64,000 nucleotides of DNA from Papaver somniferum. Lineage: Eukaryota > Streptophyta > Magnoliopsida > Ranunculales > Papaveraceae. The position numbers and the translations under genes are program-made. Each line of letters begins with the position of its first letter. Position 1 is the stretch's first letter. The stretch covers positions 2,012,406-2,076,405 of the forward strand of contig NW_020639929.1 in the NCBI RefSeq assembly GCF_003573695.1. Direction: 5' to 3'. The notes beneath the pieces are model-generated. The model was given only the letters and a program-made list of their open reading frames with translations, made no database searches and was not told the origin of the DNA. Of the stretch, positions 24,143-36,969 are shown piece by piece.

Positions 24143-26060
24143 ATCTCCGCCTTTGTCAATTTTAGTGACAAAACTATCAATACATATAGAATACAAAAAT
24201 AAATAAATAAACTTTTGTAGCTCCTCTTCCACATGCCTGATCTTCTTGGTTCTTCAACATTACTCGAAATCTTCGTCACTTCCAAGTACTCCAATGATTC
24301 CAAAGCTTGTAAGTTTAGCATCATCGTTGTTGAAAATCCGTAGCCATAACAATGAGAAAACAAGAATTCTCAATCATTTTTATACAGTGTCATAGTATTA
24401 TTATACAACATCAAAGTTCAATTGTATCACAACTTCGACAACAATATTATGGTGATATGTATCGCTCCCCCTTAGTCAATACTCCATCTCACATGGAAAC
24501 CACTCCCCTTTACATAATGATCTGAAAACCATATGTATTTTTAGTGTGAACTACACATTAATTCTCCCCCTTTTTGTCAATAAAATTGGTAAAGGTACGA
24601 AAACAGGATCCTAATGAAATTTCCCTAGAGACGTTTCATGACCAAAAGAAATCACATATCAACTTATTTAGATGCAATCATATAGCCGAAGCTAAAAGCT
24701 TTCATCTAGGAGTTTATAAAGATACAAGATAACCCCTATAATATTCCACATCCGCACTCCCCACAAAGATTTGGCAATTAAACACAAGTTCAATTAAGAA
24801 CTCTCCCCCATAATATGTCATTCCCGAAATAACAACAAGAGCGACCTAAATTTCATAAGAAAAGAAGGATTTCTTTGGACATAACAAATCCCATACGAAT
24901 ATGAATTTGAATCCAAAAATACTCAATTAGATTAACCACAAGAGAACCCATGATTAATCTTATCGAAATTGCTCGACATAAGAGAACTTACGGAGACGCA
25001 CAGTATATACATAAAATATGGATCAGGGAAGATTAATACTGCGGAATAGACAAGGATTCATTCTATTTTCCATCATTATTTTCATAATGACATACAATAG
25101 ACATAATCCTCGTAAACAAAAGTTCATCATATTTTCCATCAATATTTGCATATGACATATAATAGGCTTGAAACTTTTGTAATGTCAAAAGTTCATCCAT
25201 TATTTTATCAATACATGCATATCGACATACGAAAGACTTAACTTTTGACAGGGTATGGGACAATCATAGCTCACGGACGCAAACACACATATCCCATAAC
25301 AAATTGCAATAATAAAACCATAAAATTAATACTGCAAAAATCATCTTTGCCCTTTGAAGGTAGAATCAATCTTTTTCGCACGGATTTAAACCAAGAGGGG
25401 TTACCAAAGTTATTAAAATATTTTCTCAACAAAGAAGAACATACAAAGTCATTAAAGACCATGCATCATAGTTCACATAAGATGATTGTGAACATTCAAG
25501 AATCTTATAGCAATGCGTACTACTTCCCATTCTTGAACTTCCTTATTTGTGATTCACAAACATCGTTCTTGTAAAAGATACAAATGATCTTATAATAGAA
25601 TTACTCCAAGAATCCAAGTGCCCAAGTCCAACAGAAGTAGAAAAAATGCGACGAAACGGAGCAAAACACTCAAAAACAAGATACGGGACAAGGACTAACC
25701 TCAACTCATCCAAATTTAGGATTTCTCTTCACCATTTTGAAGATAATTCAAAGAGTAAGAGAATGCAAAATTAATGAGGTCATTCCGAGTTCGGAAGAAT
25801 AAGTTACGGCCAAAACAAATTTACAGAATATCGACGTCAAGTATGCATACGGTTTTGCAAAAGAATTTTCGTATCCTGGAGAAGTATGCAAACGGGTATG
25901 CATACTTAAACCCCTGTATTTTTATTTTAGATGATGTTATGCATACTTGGTATGTTTACTATGAAGTCCAAACATCCCAAACTACTATTTTCAAACCTAA
26001 ACGTTTAAGAACCTTAAACACAGATCAAGTTATATAGAAATAAACAATAAGCAAGGTACA
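24143..26060 (-). other. Non-coding 3' internal region of copy 2
   Basis: Colinear with 3625-5990 and with 30147-31809. No long ORF. Purine tracts (C-runs on the plus strand) occur at about 24145, 24466, 24503, 24563 and 24803. Confidence 0.6.
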
Positions 26061-26099
26061 AGGATCATTATAAGTACTCTAAGAAAAATGAAAATACAA

Positions 26100-27743
26100 A
26101 TCTTGCTCAGGTTTATAGACATACCTTTTTAGAAGAATCCAGTTGAATTCCACAGCCTTACCGAACATAATATGTGTGTCCCAATTCTCGTGCTTCCCTC
26201 ACCGTGTACATAGCAGGGCATTCCTTGGTGAGGATGCACTTACAACACAATATAGTTTCGTTGGGGTGAACAATGTCTTGCTCACCGCAAGTGACCTTTG
26301 GATTATCATGAAAGAGATCGCTTTTAGGACCTTTCACATCCAATTCCATCTTTCCAGAAAACTTGTTAAGTTCCAACATCATGGATACTTCCTTCTCCGT
26401 AGTCATGGAATTTTCTGGAAGATCATTCATTTTCACACTCAAAGAATCATTGAATTTCTTTGGTACCCACTTCCGAGTGCGTTTAGGAACAACCGTAACC
26501 TTATTCACATTACTCTCTTCAAGATTTCTCGGAAGAGAATTGGATTGACTATTCTTTTGCAAGTTAGTCTTTCTCCAATTGGGAGCATTGTATCTTGTCT
26601 AAGTCTTTACGAAGTTATTCTTTTGATAACCATTACGATTGTGAAAAAGATTCGTATGGCGTTTGTAGGAAAATCTAGGCTTATCACATCACTGATTCCT
26701 TTGCCTAAAGGTTGGACAGTTACAACCTGTAACGTTAAGGGGATTAGACTTAACATATGATCTTGGTATCACAACTTCTTGTGATTCCCAAACAAGAACA
26801 TCATGAAATTTCTCATTCCTTATACGGAAACGACATCTCCTTTCCAGGTGACCTTTATTTCCGAAATAGTGGAAAACATAAGGAATGTTCTTACCTCGAT
26901 TTGTATGTGTTGTCTTTGGAGGTTGATATATATTGATATTTCAAACTTTAACTTCCGGTGAAGGTATTTCACTTCTGCCATCAGTGGAAACCTTTAGTTG
27001 AGAAGAATCACTAGCCTTGACAAATTTTAGCTCTTTGCTAATACTTGGAGCATCTACTCCCTATAACCTAATCCTCGTGTATCACGATGATTTTTACTTG
27101 CTCCTCGCATAGTGGTTAACTTTCTTGAACTAGTATTGAACCTTTTCAAGTCATCTCCCAACATCTTGATTTTATCAAGAGCAGCAGCTAAATCAGCCTC
27201 AAGACGTTTTTCTCGAGCGAGAAAAGCGTTTTTTCTGTCATAAAAACTAACTTGTTGAGATTTAATCCTTGCTTCAGATTCTGCAAGTTTCTCTTCCAAT
27301 AAAGAGTACTTTTGATAAAGATTAGCACGTTCTAGTGACTTCATACGTAGGTTTTCCTCAGAATCCTTGGGGATCGATTCGTTAGAACGATTCGAAACAT
27401 AAACACCTGCGTAACATCTTCTCAATTTCTTGTTTTTTCGACAGAGAGGAGTCAGAAGAGGTGTGACATGAGAAGTTGCCATCTTCTTCTTTTCCAACGA
27501 ATTCAAAACCTTAACATACTTTGAGAGTTCCTCATCAACCTCTCTATCAATATCTGAATCACCTTCATCATAAATTTTATCCAACTGTTCTTCTAGGAGT
27601 TTTTCCCAGTTATCAATAGTTTTTACATTAAGAGAATGTTTATATATTGACATAGATGTGACAGTTCTCTCAGATGAATCCAAGCTTTGAAAAACATCTG
27701 CTAATTTTTGACCTGGTACGTTATTAGAGATAGACTCGTCCAT
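26100..27743 (-). pseudogene. Gag-like gene of copy 2 (coiled coil, zinc knuckle, cysteine domain)
   Basis: It starts at ATG 27743, about 48 bases after the PBS: MDESISNNVPGQKLADVFQS. It is open for 229 codons and has a strongly charged coiled-coil stretch near residues 135-200 (AESEARIKSQQVSFYDRKNA, then LEADLAAALDKIKML). After the stop at 27054 further homologous frames follow. A CCHC-type knuckle at about 26881-26830 reads FHYFGNKGHLERRC: the spacing is C-x2-C-x4-H-x4-C, but both leading Cys are Phe, one base change each. The 26562-26158 ORF ends with VTCGEQDIVHPNETILCC, then KCILTKECPAMYTVREA and ELGHTYYVR. The zinc knuckle supports a Gag origin. The last block matches copy 1 and is of unknown function. 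The gene is dead as it stands. Confidence 0.6.
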
Positions 27744-27790
27744 AGTCAGATCGCTATAAACACAGACTTATGAGGTCTTTAATGTGTTTT

Positions 27791-27805
27791 CCTACTCTGA
27801 TACCA
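27791..27805 (-). other. tRNA-iMet primer-binding site of copy 2
   Basis: On the minus strand TGGTATCAGAGTAGG, one mismatch to the standard site (C to T at position 12). Confidence 0.85.
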
Positions 27806-27807
27806 AT

Positions 27808-30146
27808 TGAAAAGTGGGGTACAACAACCACACCCAATATTTCAATTAGCAATTTGTGTGGACTAACTCCAATATACTTTCAAGAAAATCAACTAGACTC
27901 AATCTTAATAAAATATATCAAAGAGTTATATCTCTCTTTCTCGATTCAATTCTTACTCAAACAAATAGAAATCTGCGAGTCTAATTGAATACAAGAGAAA
28001 TCACTTGAACGGTACCAAAGACCAATGTTCAAGGATCAATCAATTTCAATCAACAACCAAAGGTAGGATTTTCCAATTGATTGATTCAAACGCACAACCT
28101 GTGATATTTCAATTATATAACAAAATGTAATGCGGAAAATAAATAACACAGACACCCAAAATTTTGTTAACGAGGAAACCGCAAATGCAGAGAAACCCCG
28201 GGACCTAGTCCAGATTGAACACACACTGTATTAAGCCGCTACAGACACTAGTCTACTATAAAATAACTTCGATCTGGACTGTAGTTGAACCCCAATCAAT
28301 CTCACAATGATCCAAGGTGCAGTTGCGCTCCATACGTATCTGATCCCAGCAGGATACTACGCACTTGATTCCCTTAGTTGATCTCACCCACAACTAAGAG
28401 TTGCTACGACCCAAAGTCGAAGACTTTAATACACAAATCTGTATCACACAGAAAAGTCTAAGGTAATAGATAAATATGTATCCCACAGAAATACCTACGA
28501 GTTTTGTTCCGTCTTTTGATAGATCAAGGTGAACAGGAACCAATTGATAAACCAGACTTATATTTCCGAAGAACAGCTCAATATTATCAATCACCTCACA
28601 ATAATCTTAATCGACGCGGTGAAAGAATATATTATGGAATCAAATATGATGAGACGAAGATATTTGTGATTACTTTTATATCTTGCCTATTAGAGATATC
28701 AATATCAAGCCAATCGTTACGATTGTACTCGATACGATAGAAACAGCAAGATCAGATCACACAACTACAAGAAAGTAGTATCGGTCTGGCTTCACAATCC
28801 CAATGAAGTCTTCAAGTCGTTAACCTACATGGTCTTGGTAGAAACCTAAGGTTAAAGTAGAATCGACTCTATCTAATACAACTAGTATCACAGAGGAGGT
28901 GTGTGGATTAGGTTTCCTAGTTGCTAGAATTCTTTCTCCCTTATATAATCTTTCAAATCAGGTTTTGCAATCAATATTAGCTTAGTAACAAAGCATTCAA
29001 TATTTCCCGTTAGATGAAAACCTAATTAGATTCAAGCTAATATCTTTCAACCGTTATATCGAAAACTTAGCTTGTTACACATAAATGAAATGCACGTTTT
29101 AGGTTTGTGTAACCGGACCCATACATGTACATTCGTTGGTTCAACAGTAATTAACCAAATGGTTAGCCATATGAGCACTTTCATATCAACCATATTCTTC
29201 TTTACCATAACTAGTTCAAAGGACTCAAATGAACTAGTTAGAGAGTTTTTCAATTTCTTAAATCTTATAGAAGTATACAAGACACAGAAGCAAAAACAAT
29301 TTGATTCACTCGAATCGATTCATGAACTTTACAGCTACGGTTTGCAAACTTGCATTCCTTAGTTAATATAAGTATAAGTTCACGAATAATCGTTTTTAGA
29401 AAATAACCAACCTAAGTACGCGGACTTAAGTACCCGGAATAATTTTGTAAACAGTTCACAAACTCTAGCAGATTTTCTCGGGACGAGAACCTCCGACATT
29501 TCGCGGACTCTGTTCCGGTTTTCTTGAGCATCAAAGTACGCATACTTTGGTTCAAGGAATAAGGACTTATACATATATGTGTTGCCACAAAATGCTTATA
29601 TACAACAATGGTTATATATTCTAAAATCTCATTTTAATCATTGAAACATTCTTATAGGACGTTATATAGTTGTTATTCACAAACTATTTTTCGTCAATGC
29701 CATTTTCAAGTAATTGAAATATAATATGACTCTCGTCACTGGGTAAAGATGAACTTGGCCAAAGCGAAAGCTTACCAACACATATTTCGAGAAATAGATA
29801 AGCGAGATAAACTCGGCTCAAAATAGTAAATGTGTATAATCAAAGTCTATATAGTAAAACGACTTTTGTCTCAAGATAGCAGATAGAGTAGATAGACTTT
29901 TGAGTGATAGATAAGTTGAAGTCTCCACATACCTTTTAGTCGATGAAGTACCACCAGTTCCTTGAGTAGTTCTTCGTCTTGTATGATGATCGCCATGGAG
30001 TTCTTGATCTCAACTACACTTTCTATTCCTGTCCGAGACTTAGCTATAGTACACTAGAAATCAGGACTTATAGTTTTGATCACTAACATTGACAAACATG
30101 CTTGAGATAGCAATGCATGCGAGTTCGACCGGGCAGTGCTCTAACA
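27808..30146 (-). repeat. LTR shared by copy 2 and a truncated copy
   Basis: 2339 bp. It serves as 5' LTR for 24143-27807 and at the same time as 3' LTR for the internal fragment at 30147-31809. Confidence 0.85.
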
Positions 30147-31809
30147 ATCTCCCTCTTTGTCAATTTTAGTGATAAAACTATCAATACATATGGAATACAA
30201 AAGTAGATAAATAAACTTTTGTAGCTCCTCTTCCACATGCCTGATCTTCTTGGTTCTTCAACATTACTCGAAATCTTCGTCACTTCCAATAACTCCAATG
30301 ATTCCAAAGGTTGTAAGTTTAGCATCATCGTTGTTGAAAATCCGTAGCCATAACAATGAGAAAACAAGAATTCTCAATCATTGTTATACAGTGTCATAGT
30401 ATTATTATACATTATCAAAGTTCAATTGTATCACAACTTCGACAACAATATTATGGTGATATGTATCACTCCCCCTTAGTCAATACTCCATCTCACATGG
30501 AAACCACTCCCCCTTACATAATGATCCGAAAACCATATGTATTTGTAGTGTGAACTACACATTAATTATCTCCCTTTTTGTCAATAAAATTGGCAAAGGT
30601 ACGAAAAAAGGATCCTAATGGAATTTCTATAGAGACATTTCATGATCAAAAGAACGCACATATCAACTTATTTAGATGCAATCATATATCCGAAGCTAAA
30701 TGCTTCCATCAAAGAGTTTATAAAGATACAAGATAACCCCTATAAAATTCCACAACCACGCTCCCCACAAAGATTTGGCAATTAAGCACGAGTTCAATTA
30801 AGAACTCTCCCCCATAATATGTCATTCCTGAAAGAACAACAAGAGCGACCTTAACTTCATAAGAAAAGAAGGATTTCTTTGGACATAAAAAATCACATAC
30901 GAATATGAATTTGAATCCAAAAATATTCAATTAGATTAACCACAAGAGAAACCATGATTAATCTAATCGGAATCGCTCGACATAAGAGAACTTACGGAGC
31001 TGCACAGTATATACATAAAATATGGATCAGGGAAGATCAATACTGCGGAATAGACAAGGATTCATTGTATTTTCCATCACTATTTTCACAATGAAATACA
31101 ATAGACATAATCCTCGTAAACAAAAATTCATCCTATTTTCCATCAATATTTGCATATGACATATCGATACATGCATTCTTTTATCAATACATGCATATCG
31201 ATATACGAAAGACTTAACTTTTTACAAGGTATGGTACAATCATAGTTCACGGACGCAAAAACACATATCCCATAACAAATTGCAATATATAAAACCATAA
31301 AGATTAATACTGCAAAAATCATATTTTATCAATCTTTTTTTCGCACGGATTTAAACCAAGAGCGGTTACCAAAGGCGTATTAAAAGATTTTCTCAACAAA
31401 GAAGAACATACAAAGTCATTAAAGACCATGCATCATAGTTCACATAAGATGATTGTGAACATTCAAGAATATCATAGCAATGCATACTACTTCCCATTCT
31501 TGAACTTCCTTCTTTGTGATTCACAAACATCGTTCTTGTAAAAGCTACAATTGAGCTTAGAATAGAATTACTCCACGAATCCAAGTGCCCAAATTCAACA
31601 GAAGAAGAACAAATGCGACGAAACGAAGCAAAACACTCAAAAACAATATACGGGACAAGGACTAACCTCAACTCATCCAAATTTAGGATTTCTCATCATC
31701 ATTTTGAAGAGAACTCAAAGAGGAAGATAATGCAAAAATAATGAGGTCATTCCGAGTTCGGACGAAGAAGTTACGGCCAAAAATAATTTACAGAATTCGA
31801 CGTCAAGTA
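30147..31809 (-). mobile_element. Truncated internal region of a third copy
   Basis: Closely similar to 24143-25840 but without a gag region. The match ends abruptly at about 31809, within CGACGTCAAGTA. Joined directly to the LTR at 27808-30146, it makes an LTR-internal-LTR-internal order. Confidence 0.8.
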
Positions 31810-32332
31810 CTTGTTAGTCCAAAAGATCAAATTCGAATTGAGTTGGTTTAGCCAAAAGCCGGTTAACTGTTTGAAGGCTCGGTCCATTGGATTTACTAGG
31901 TTATGGTTAGTAAAAGTGCACATATATCGTCCATTGTGTAGGAAGTACTCGGGTCCATTAATAATAGACTTGAAACTATTAGCATAAGGACCAAATACAT
32001 TTTTAACCCTAAAATTGGAAATTTTATCATCCAATTTTAGTGATCTTCTGACAACCGTGTCCTATGATGATGAAGATTTCACAGAAGCTTTATCAGTAGG
32101 TTTCTCAAAATATAAGAAAATTTCAAGATAATCCAACGGCTAGATAAAAATACATTCATGAAGCCGTATGGATGTTACAGTTAACGTTTTTGTGGACACA
32201 ACAGGAAATATTACGTACTTTGGAGTACTTTGGATGGTTGGATCTTTATGAAATTTTATAGTATCTCAATGAGGACATTACATACTACATACCAGAAATA
32301 AAGAATAATTCAGCGGTTCGGATTCTTAAAAA
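31810..32332. other. Anonymous DNA
   Basis: No gene or element recognised. An 87-codon minus-strand ORF here has no known features. Confidence 0.35.
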
Positions 32333-32340
32333 CTTAGGCT

Positions 32341-33169
32341 GTGTTTGATAGGGTTTTGTAAATCTGTTTTCCGTTTTCAATGAAAACGCTAAAACAACGA
32401 GTTAGGTAGCTGTATTTTTGGAAAACCTTTTCACCTGTTTTTTGTTTTGGAAAACAGAAAAAATGAAAAAGACTATTTATCATTTTCTTTGTTTTCATTT
32501 TTTTCTTCTAAAACGAACAGAGTAAAACCAAAGGATTTCCCGAAGACTATTAGTTAATAGATAGGATAGATCAGGTGTGACGGTTGGATGGATTTTTGGG
32601 CATCATCTACCGTTTTTCAATACTACGTTGGGGAACAATATTGCTGGTGTTTGGGTCTTGAATTGAGTTTTAGTTCAGCCGGGAAAACAACCAAGATGTG
32701 AGATTTTGCTGATGCTACCATGATTAATATGGTTGTGTTTTTTAATGTGTTAGATTTTACATATGATTGGAAATGTTTGGAGTACCCAATACGATTGTGC
32801 AGGTGGAAATGAAGCAACATAAGCGGTAAAAGGCAACAGTAAAATGGCATTTCTTCACCGATGCCAATAACCTATTCGATAAAATCCCTACAAGAAGAAG
32901 AAAAATGACTTCTTACTGTTTTCTTTGCACGTCTTTACAAATTTTGTTTGGTGAATTTATGAAGGTGGTTCACATTTGTGCATCAGAAACTTGGTAGAGT
33001 ATTGACTAGCTAGTGATACTTTGTTGAAAATTGATCATCAGAAACTATATTTGAATACAGTCATACCGAACAATTTTTAGAAAAGGAAAACAATGAAAAG
33101 GGGCCTGTTTTAAAAACAATAGAATCTATTTTTGAATTTATTTTTTTTGAAAATGGTACCAAACAGGCC
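32341..33169. mobile_element. hAT-type MITE (829 bp)
   Basis: Flanked by the 8-bp direct repeat CTTAGGCT (32333-32340 and 33170-33177). The left end reads GTGTTTGATAGGGTTTTG and the complement of the right end GGCCTGTTTGGTACCATTTT; both share the TGTTTGRTA core common at hAT ends. It has no transposase. It contains runs similar to GGAAAACAGAAAAAATGAAAA near both ends. Confidence 0.75.
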
Positions 33170-33177
33170 CTTAGGCT

Positions 33178-33587
33178 TTTCGACCCTGTTATAAATTAGG
33201 GTTTTCTGAACGTAGACAGTTCCATTAAAATCAGGTTTTGGAGATCGCATCATATTCCGATTTGATTGAAATTTGAAAGTATTAATTAATACCTAATTAG
33301 ATTGATCATATTAAAATTTCATGAACATCTAACGGTTAAATCTCTATGTTTGATAGTCATATATTCGTGGAACCCTAATATATATACTATAAAAATGAAA
33401 TTCTTTTGTTAAGGGGGAATACCTGGTAACACATCAATAATATGAAAAAAATAAGATCAAAACCAGGCTAATCTTCAAGAAGTAATCAGTCATCGGTATC
33501 AAATGGAATAATAAATAAATTGCATAGTTGATATCGAATGGAATAATATAAAAAATTACACAGTTGATAGAGTCGTGTTGATAACGT
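33178..33587. other. Anonymous AT-rich DNA
   Basis: Nothing recognised. Confidence 0.35.
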
Positions 33588-33665
33588 GTTGAAGTAGAAA
33601 CATAATATGGAAGAACAGAAAAAGACAAACTCTTCTTGGTTCTAGATGAGTTACTTGGTTTAAGG

Positions 33666-33704
<39 letters not shown>

Positions 33705-33775
33705 ATGAGATAAACCCCGTTTATATCTATATGGGACGCACATACATTGGCTCAAAGCCCTACAACATTTTTCAC
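33588..33775 (-). repeat. Family B LTR fragment
   Basis: Begins TGTTGAAGTAGAAACATAAT and continues through AATATGGAAGAACAGAA and a GGGACGCACATACATTGG block, colinear with 21368-21540. A (TA)16 run sits at 33669-33700, where the 21.4-kb copy has only a short TATATATG. Confidence 0.5.
33669..33700. repeat. (TA)16 microsatellite
   Basis: Uninterrupted TA dinucleotides, expanded relative to the homologous copy near 21459. Confidence 0.95.
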
Positions 33776-33879
33776 TTTTTGATTTGAATGAAATTATTTT
33801 TACAAAAATTCATTATAAAAAATGAAAAAAATTCAAACCCAAGACTACCAAATAAACTTAGAATTTGCTAAAATGAAAT

Positions 33880-34200
33880 AGCGTATTACTGGGTATTCGA
33901 CGGACCAAAACCTTTTTGGACCCGTTAAAATTTATGTTCATTCGGGTGATGCCTATCGGGACCTAAATTGCTAATAGGTCCAATCTAAGGACCCGAAACC
34001 GAACCTGAACTCCATCGGATTCGGTTTCGGTTTTGGAACAACGGTACTCATTGACAGCCGCTTGTAACCGGTTCCAACCATTGATAATGAACGTGTGACA
34101 TGTAACCCCGTAACCGGTTCCATTTTCAACCATTGATATCGAACCATTGACATGTAACCTCATCACCGGTTTCAATTTCAACCGTTCAGTAATTTCCGAT
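33880..34200. repeat. Imperfect tandem repeats upstream of SEC13
   Basis: Units with CAACCATTGATA, GTGTGACATGTAACC and GTAACCGGTTCC recur two to three times, and TCGGTTTCGG is repeated locally. This looks like a decayed minisatellite or transposon end. It lies about 150 bases before the likely SEC13 transcript. Confidence 0.5.
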
Positions 34201-34309
34201 TTACGGTAGCTTTATTTCTCATTGATAATCCAGAATTGTTATGGGCCTTATAATAGTCAAACAAGCCCAAAGGTATTTAGCAGCAATTAAAAAAGTAAAG
34301 TATAATAAA

Positions 34310-35034
34310 ACCGCAACTCTCTCTTTCTGATCGGTATTACTCTTTTTTAAGTTTCTTCTTCTTCTTCGAATTTGGTCTCTGGAGTTTCGTATAAGATTTC
34401 CAGTGAAATTTCAAATCCAGGTAAGAAATTTCGAATTTCAATTTTTCCATCTTGATCTATTGTTCAGCTCATTACGTATGTGAATCAGATCTTGGATCTT
34501 AGACTCTTAAAATTAGGGCATTTTTTGGGTCTGTTTTGATCTAGTTTAGGGTTTCCTTTCCATGTGATATTTCTCTGTAATTATGTCTGGTTAATAGAAT
34601 ATGTGTTAAAAAAAACTTGGGTTTCTGTTATAATTGTGGGATTTTGGTATGTTTTGATCTAGTTTTAAGGTCTTTGAAATCGACCTTTCTAGTTATTAAG
34701 TCACGAATAGACATAGTTTCTTCAGTAAATCTGGATTGGGGAAGTTCAGTTTTGAAGCTTAAGATTGAATGTTAGCCTATTTTCGGATTGTAATTTTGAA
34801 TTTCTGGATTAGGTTTCAGATTTGAGCTTGAACTGATTTGTGAAGGGATAAATTCGAGTGTCTGGACAGAATTGCGTAGGTGAAATAGCGAAACCATTTG
34901 TTGTTATCTAGATTAAGCTACAATTTTTTGATATTTGTTGTTTAAGGTGTTTTGTGTTGTGTGTATGTGTGTTCAGGAAAGAAAGAACTGAGTTTTTGTT
35001 ATTTGTTTCTAGATATATATAGGTGAAAAGGAAA
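34310..35034 (+). promoter_or_regulatory. SEC13 5' leader with intron
   Basis: A CT-rich leader (CTCTCTCTTTCTG near 34316, TTCTTCTTCTTCTTCG near 34354) runs to a donor CCAG|GTAAGA at 34420/34421. The probable leader intron ends at GTGTTCAG (34976), or at TTTCTAG (about 35011), before the ATG at 35035. Leader introns are common in plant housekeeping genes. No clear TATA box was seen. Confidence 0.5.
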
Positions 35035-35943
35035 ATGCCGTCTCAGAAAATTGAATCAGGACATCAGGACACTGTTCACGATGTGGTTATGGATTACTAT
35101 GGGAAGCGCATAGCTACTGCATCGTCTGATACTACTATTAAGATAATTGGTGTCAGTAATAATGCTTCGCAGCCTCTTGCTACTTTGACTGGTCACCAAG
35201 GTCCTGTATGGCAGGTTGCGTGGGCACATCCTAAATTTGGTTCTCTTTTAGCGTCTTGTTCTTATGATGGAAAAGTGATTATTTGGAAAGAAGGTAACCA
35301 GAATGAATGGAGTCAAGCTCATGTTTTTAGTGACCATAAATCTTCTGTGAATTCAATCGCTTGGGCTCCTCATGAACTTGGTCTTTGTTTGGCTTGTGGG
35401 TCTTCGGATGGAAATATCTCGGTTTTTTCTGCTAGGAATGATGGTGGTTGGGAGACGACTAAGATTGATCAAGCACACCCTGTGGGCGTAACTTCAGTTT
35501 CTTGGGCTCCAGCGACAGCTCCTGGAGCTCTAGTGGGATCTGCTGCTCTTGATCCTGTTCAGAAGCTTGTTTCTGGTGGTTGTGATAATACTGTGAAGGT
35601 CTGGAAACTTTACAATGGAACATGGAAGATGGATTGCTTCCCGGCTCTTCAGATGCACAGGGATTGGGTGAGGGATGTGTCTTGGGCACCAAATCTAGGA
35701 CTTCCAAAATCAACTATTGCAAGTTGTTCACAGGATGGAACTGTTATTATATGGACTGTTGCAAAGGAAGGAGACCAGTGGGAAGGTAAAGTGTTGCAGG
35801 ATTTTAATACTCCTGTATGGAGGGTTTCGTGGTCTCTTACTGGTGATATTTTGGCTGTGGCTGATGGTAACAACAATGTTACCCTGTGGAAAGAAGCAGT
35901 GGACGGAGAATGGCAGCAGGTGACAACAGTACAGCCCCAGTAA
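35035..35943 (+). CDS. SEC13: SEC13 homolog, COPII coat / nuclear pore WD40 protein
   Basis: A single uninterrupted coding exon of 302 residues starting MPSQKIESGHQDTVHDVV, the usual length for plant SEC13 (about 300). The start is the ATG at 35035; an upstream GTG in frame is not a plant start. It forms six WD40-type blades: about residues 10-47, 57-92 (HQGPVWQVAWAHPKFG), 102-135 (HKSSVNSIAWAPHELG), 148-205 (ending SGGCDNTVKVWK), 213-250 (HRDWVRDVSWAP) and 260-293 (TPVWRVSWSLTGDILAVADG). Known role of the family: SEC13 pairs with SEC31 in the outer COPII cage that buds vesicles from the ER, and with NUP145C/NUP96 in the Y complex of the nuclear pore. No frameshift or missing blade is seen, so this is the clearest intact gene here. 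It is convergent with the TMX2-like gene. Confidence 0.97.
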   Translation: MPSQKIESGHQDTVHDVVMDYYGKRIATASSDTTIKIIGVSNNASQPLATLTGHQGPVWQVAWAHPKFGSLLASCSYDGKVIIWKEGNQNEWSQAHVFSDHKSSVNSIAWAPHELGLCLACGSSDGNISVFSARNDGGWETTKIDQAHPVGVTSVSWAPATAPGALVGSAALDPVQKLVSGGCDNTVKVWKLYNGTWKMDCFPALQMHRDWVRDVSWAPNLGLPKSTIASCSQDGTVIIWTVAKEGDQWEGKVLQDFNTPVWRVSWSLTGDILAVADGNNNVTLWKEAVDGEWQQVTTVQPQ

Positions 35944-36969
35944 TTCACGTTCTAAATTTTCATTGGTAGCTTATTATATATCGTCTTGGGCTGTTTTTTG
36001 TGTCTTTCTTCCTCTTACCCTTTTGTAGAACTTCTATTCTTGTTATTTTTCTCCAGTGATTATACATTTCCGAATAGTGATGTTCAATTTGAAACTCCAA
36101 GATTTCAAGGGTTTTATAGAATTGAAGTTGATGAACTAATTGCTTTCTTTTTCATTCAAATGCAACACTTCTGTTATCTGAGTTTGAACCATGGCAGTGT
36201 TTATCACTGACAACTTGACACAAACACTGTTCTGATGAATACACTTCCTCTTTCTTCTCGATTCTGGTTGTAGAGGAGGTTTGAGAAGTGATTTTTAAAT
36301 TGCTTGGAAAAATTTGATAACCTTTTTATGGTTTGTAACTTGCAGCTTGACTGAAAAAAAAATAGTAAATCAGTAACAGCAGAAGTGGATTAAGCCAATA
36401 ATCTTGCATTGAGCAGGGTTGCAACTAGCAATGCAGTTTTTAACAGCCCTGGGTTACTGGGTAGATGTGCTATGTTTTTGTTGGTTCGATTTGAAGTTGT
36501 AAAGTTAACCCATGTTGAGCTTTTCAATTAGTACCTGTTAGCTAAAACAGTACTCAATTCTTTAGTCTTTTATTCCCCTTTACTTGGCATGATCTCTACA
36601 AAAGACTACAGGTTTGAAATTTAATTCTTATATCCATTTTACTTTGACATGATCCCTGGAGGTTGTAAGACTCGGGCAGAACATTTGCCAGGAAACAATG
36701 TACACAAATATGAATCAATCATCGATTCAGTGGTGATATTGATGCAATCTAATAGACTATCTAGTTTAAGATACAAACTCCAACAAAAATCATGCCTCAA
36801 TAACTTCTCTATAAGAACATGAATGAATGACAATTTCACAGTTCATCCATCTGCCAAATAACGGCTTGCTGTGATTTCACCATTATCGGAAGACAATACT
36901 TGGGGACCAATTTCAAAATACGTTCGTAAAATTCCTGTTCCTGCAGCAGTTCACTGAGTCCTCCCTCTT
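35944..36969. other. SEC13 3' region and convergent intergenic DNA
   Basis: T-rich sequence after the SEC13 stop is its likely 3' UTR. The part up to 36969 probably holds the 3' UTR of the minus-strand TMX2-like gene. No further gene recognised. Confidence 0.45.

Larger units (their letters stand above)
21771..30146 (-). mobile_element. Pol-less LTR retrotransposon, copy 2
   Basis: LTRs at 21771-24142 and 27808-30146, internal region 24143-27807, minus strand. The PBS at 27791-27805 reads TGGTATCAGAGTAGG, two bases inside the right LTR. The internal region codes for a coiled-coil ORF, a degenerate zinc knuckle and the conserved cysteine domain, but no pol. The right LTR is followed not by host DNA but by a further 1.66 kb of internal sequence (30147-31809). 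No right-hand TSD therefore exists for this copy. Confidence 0.88.

Noticed and set aside
35459..35948. Minus-strand ORFs within SEC13
   Set aside because: Shadows of the conserved plus-strand WD40 coding frame.
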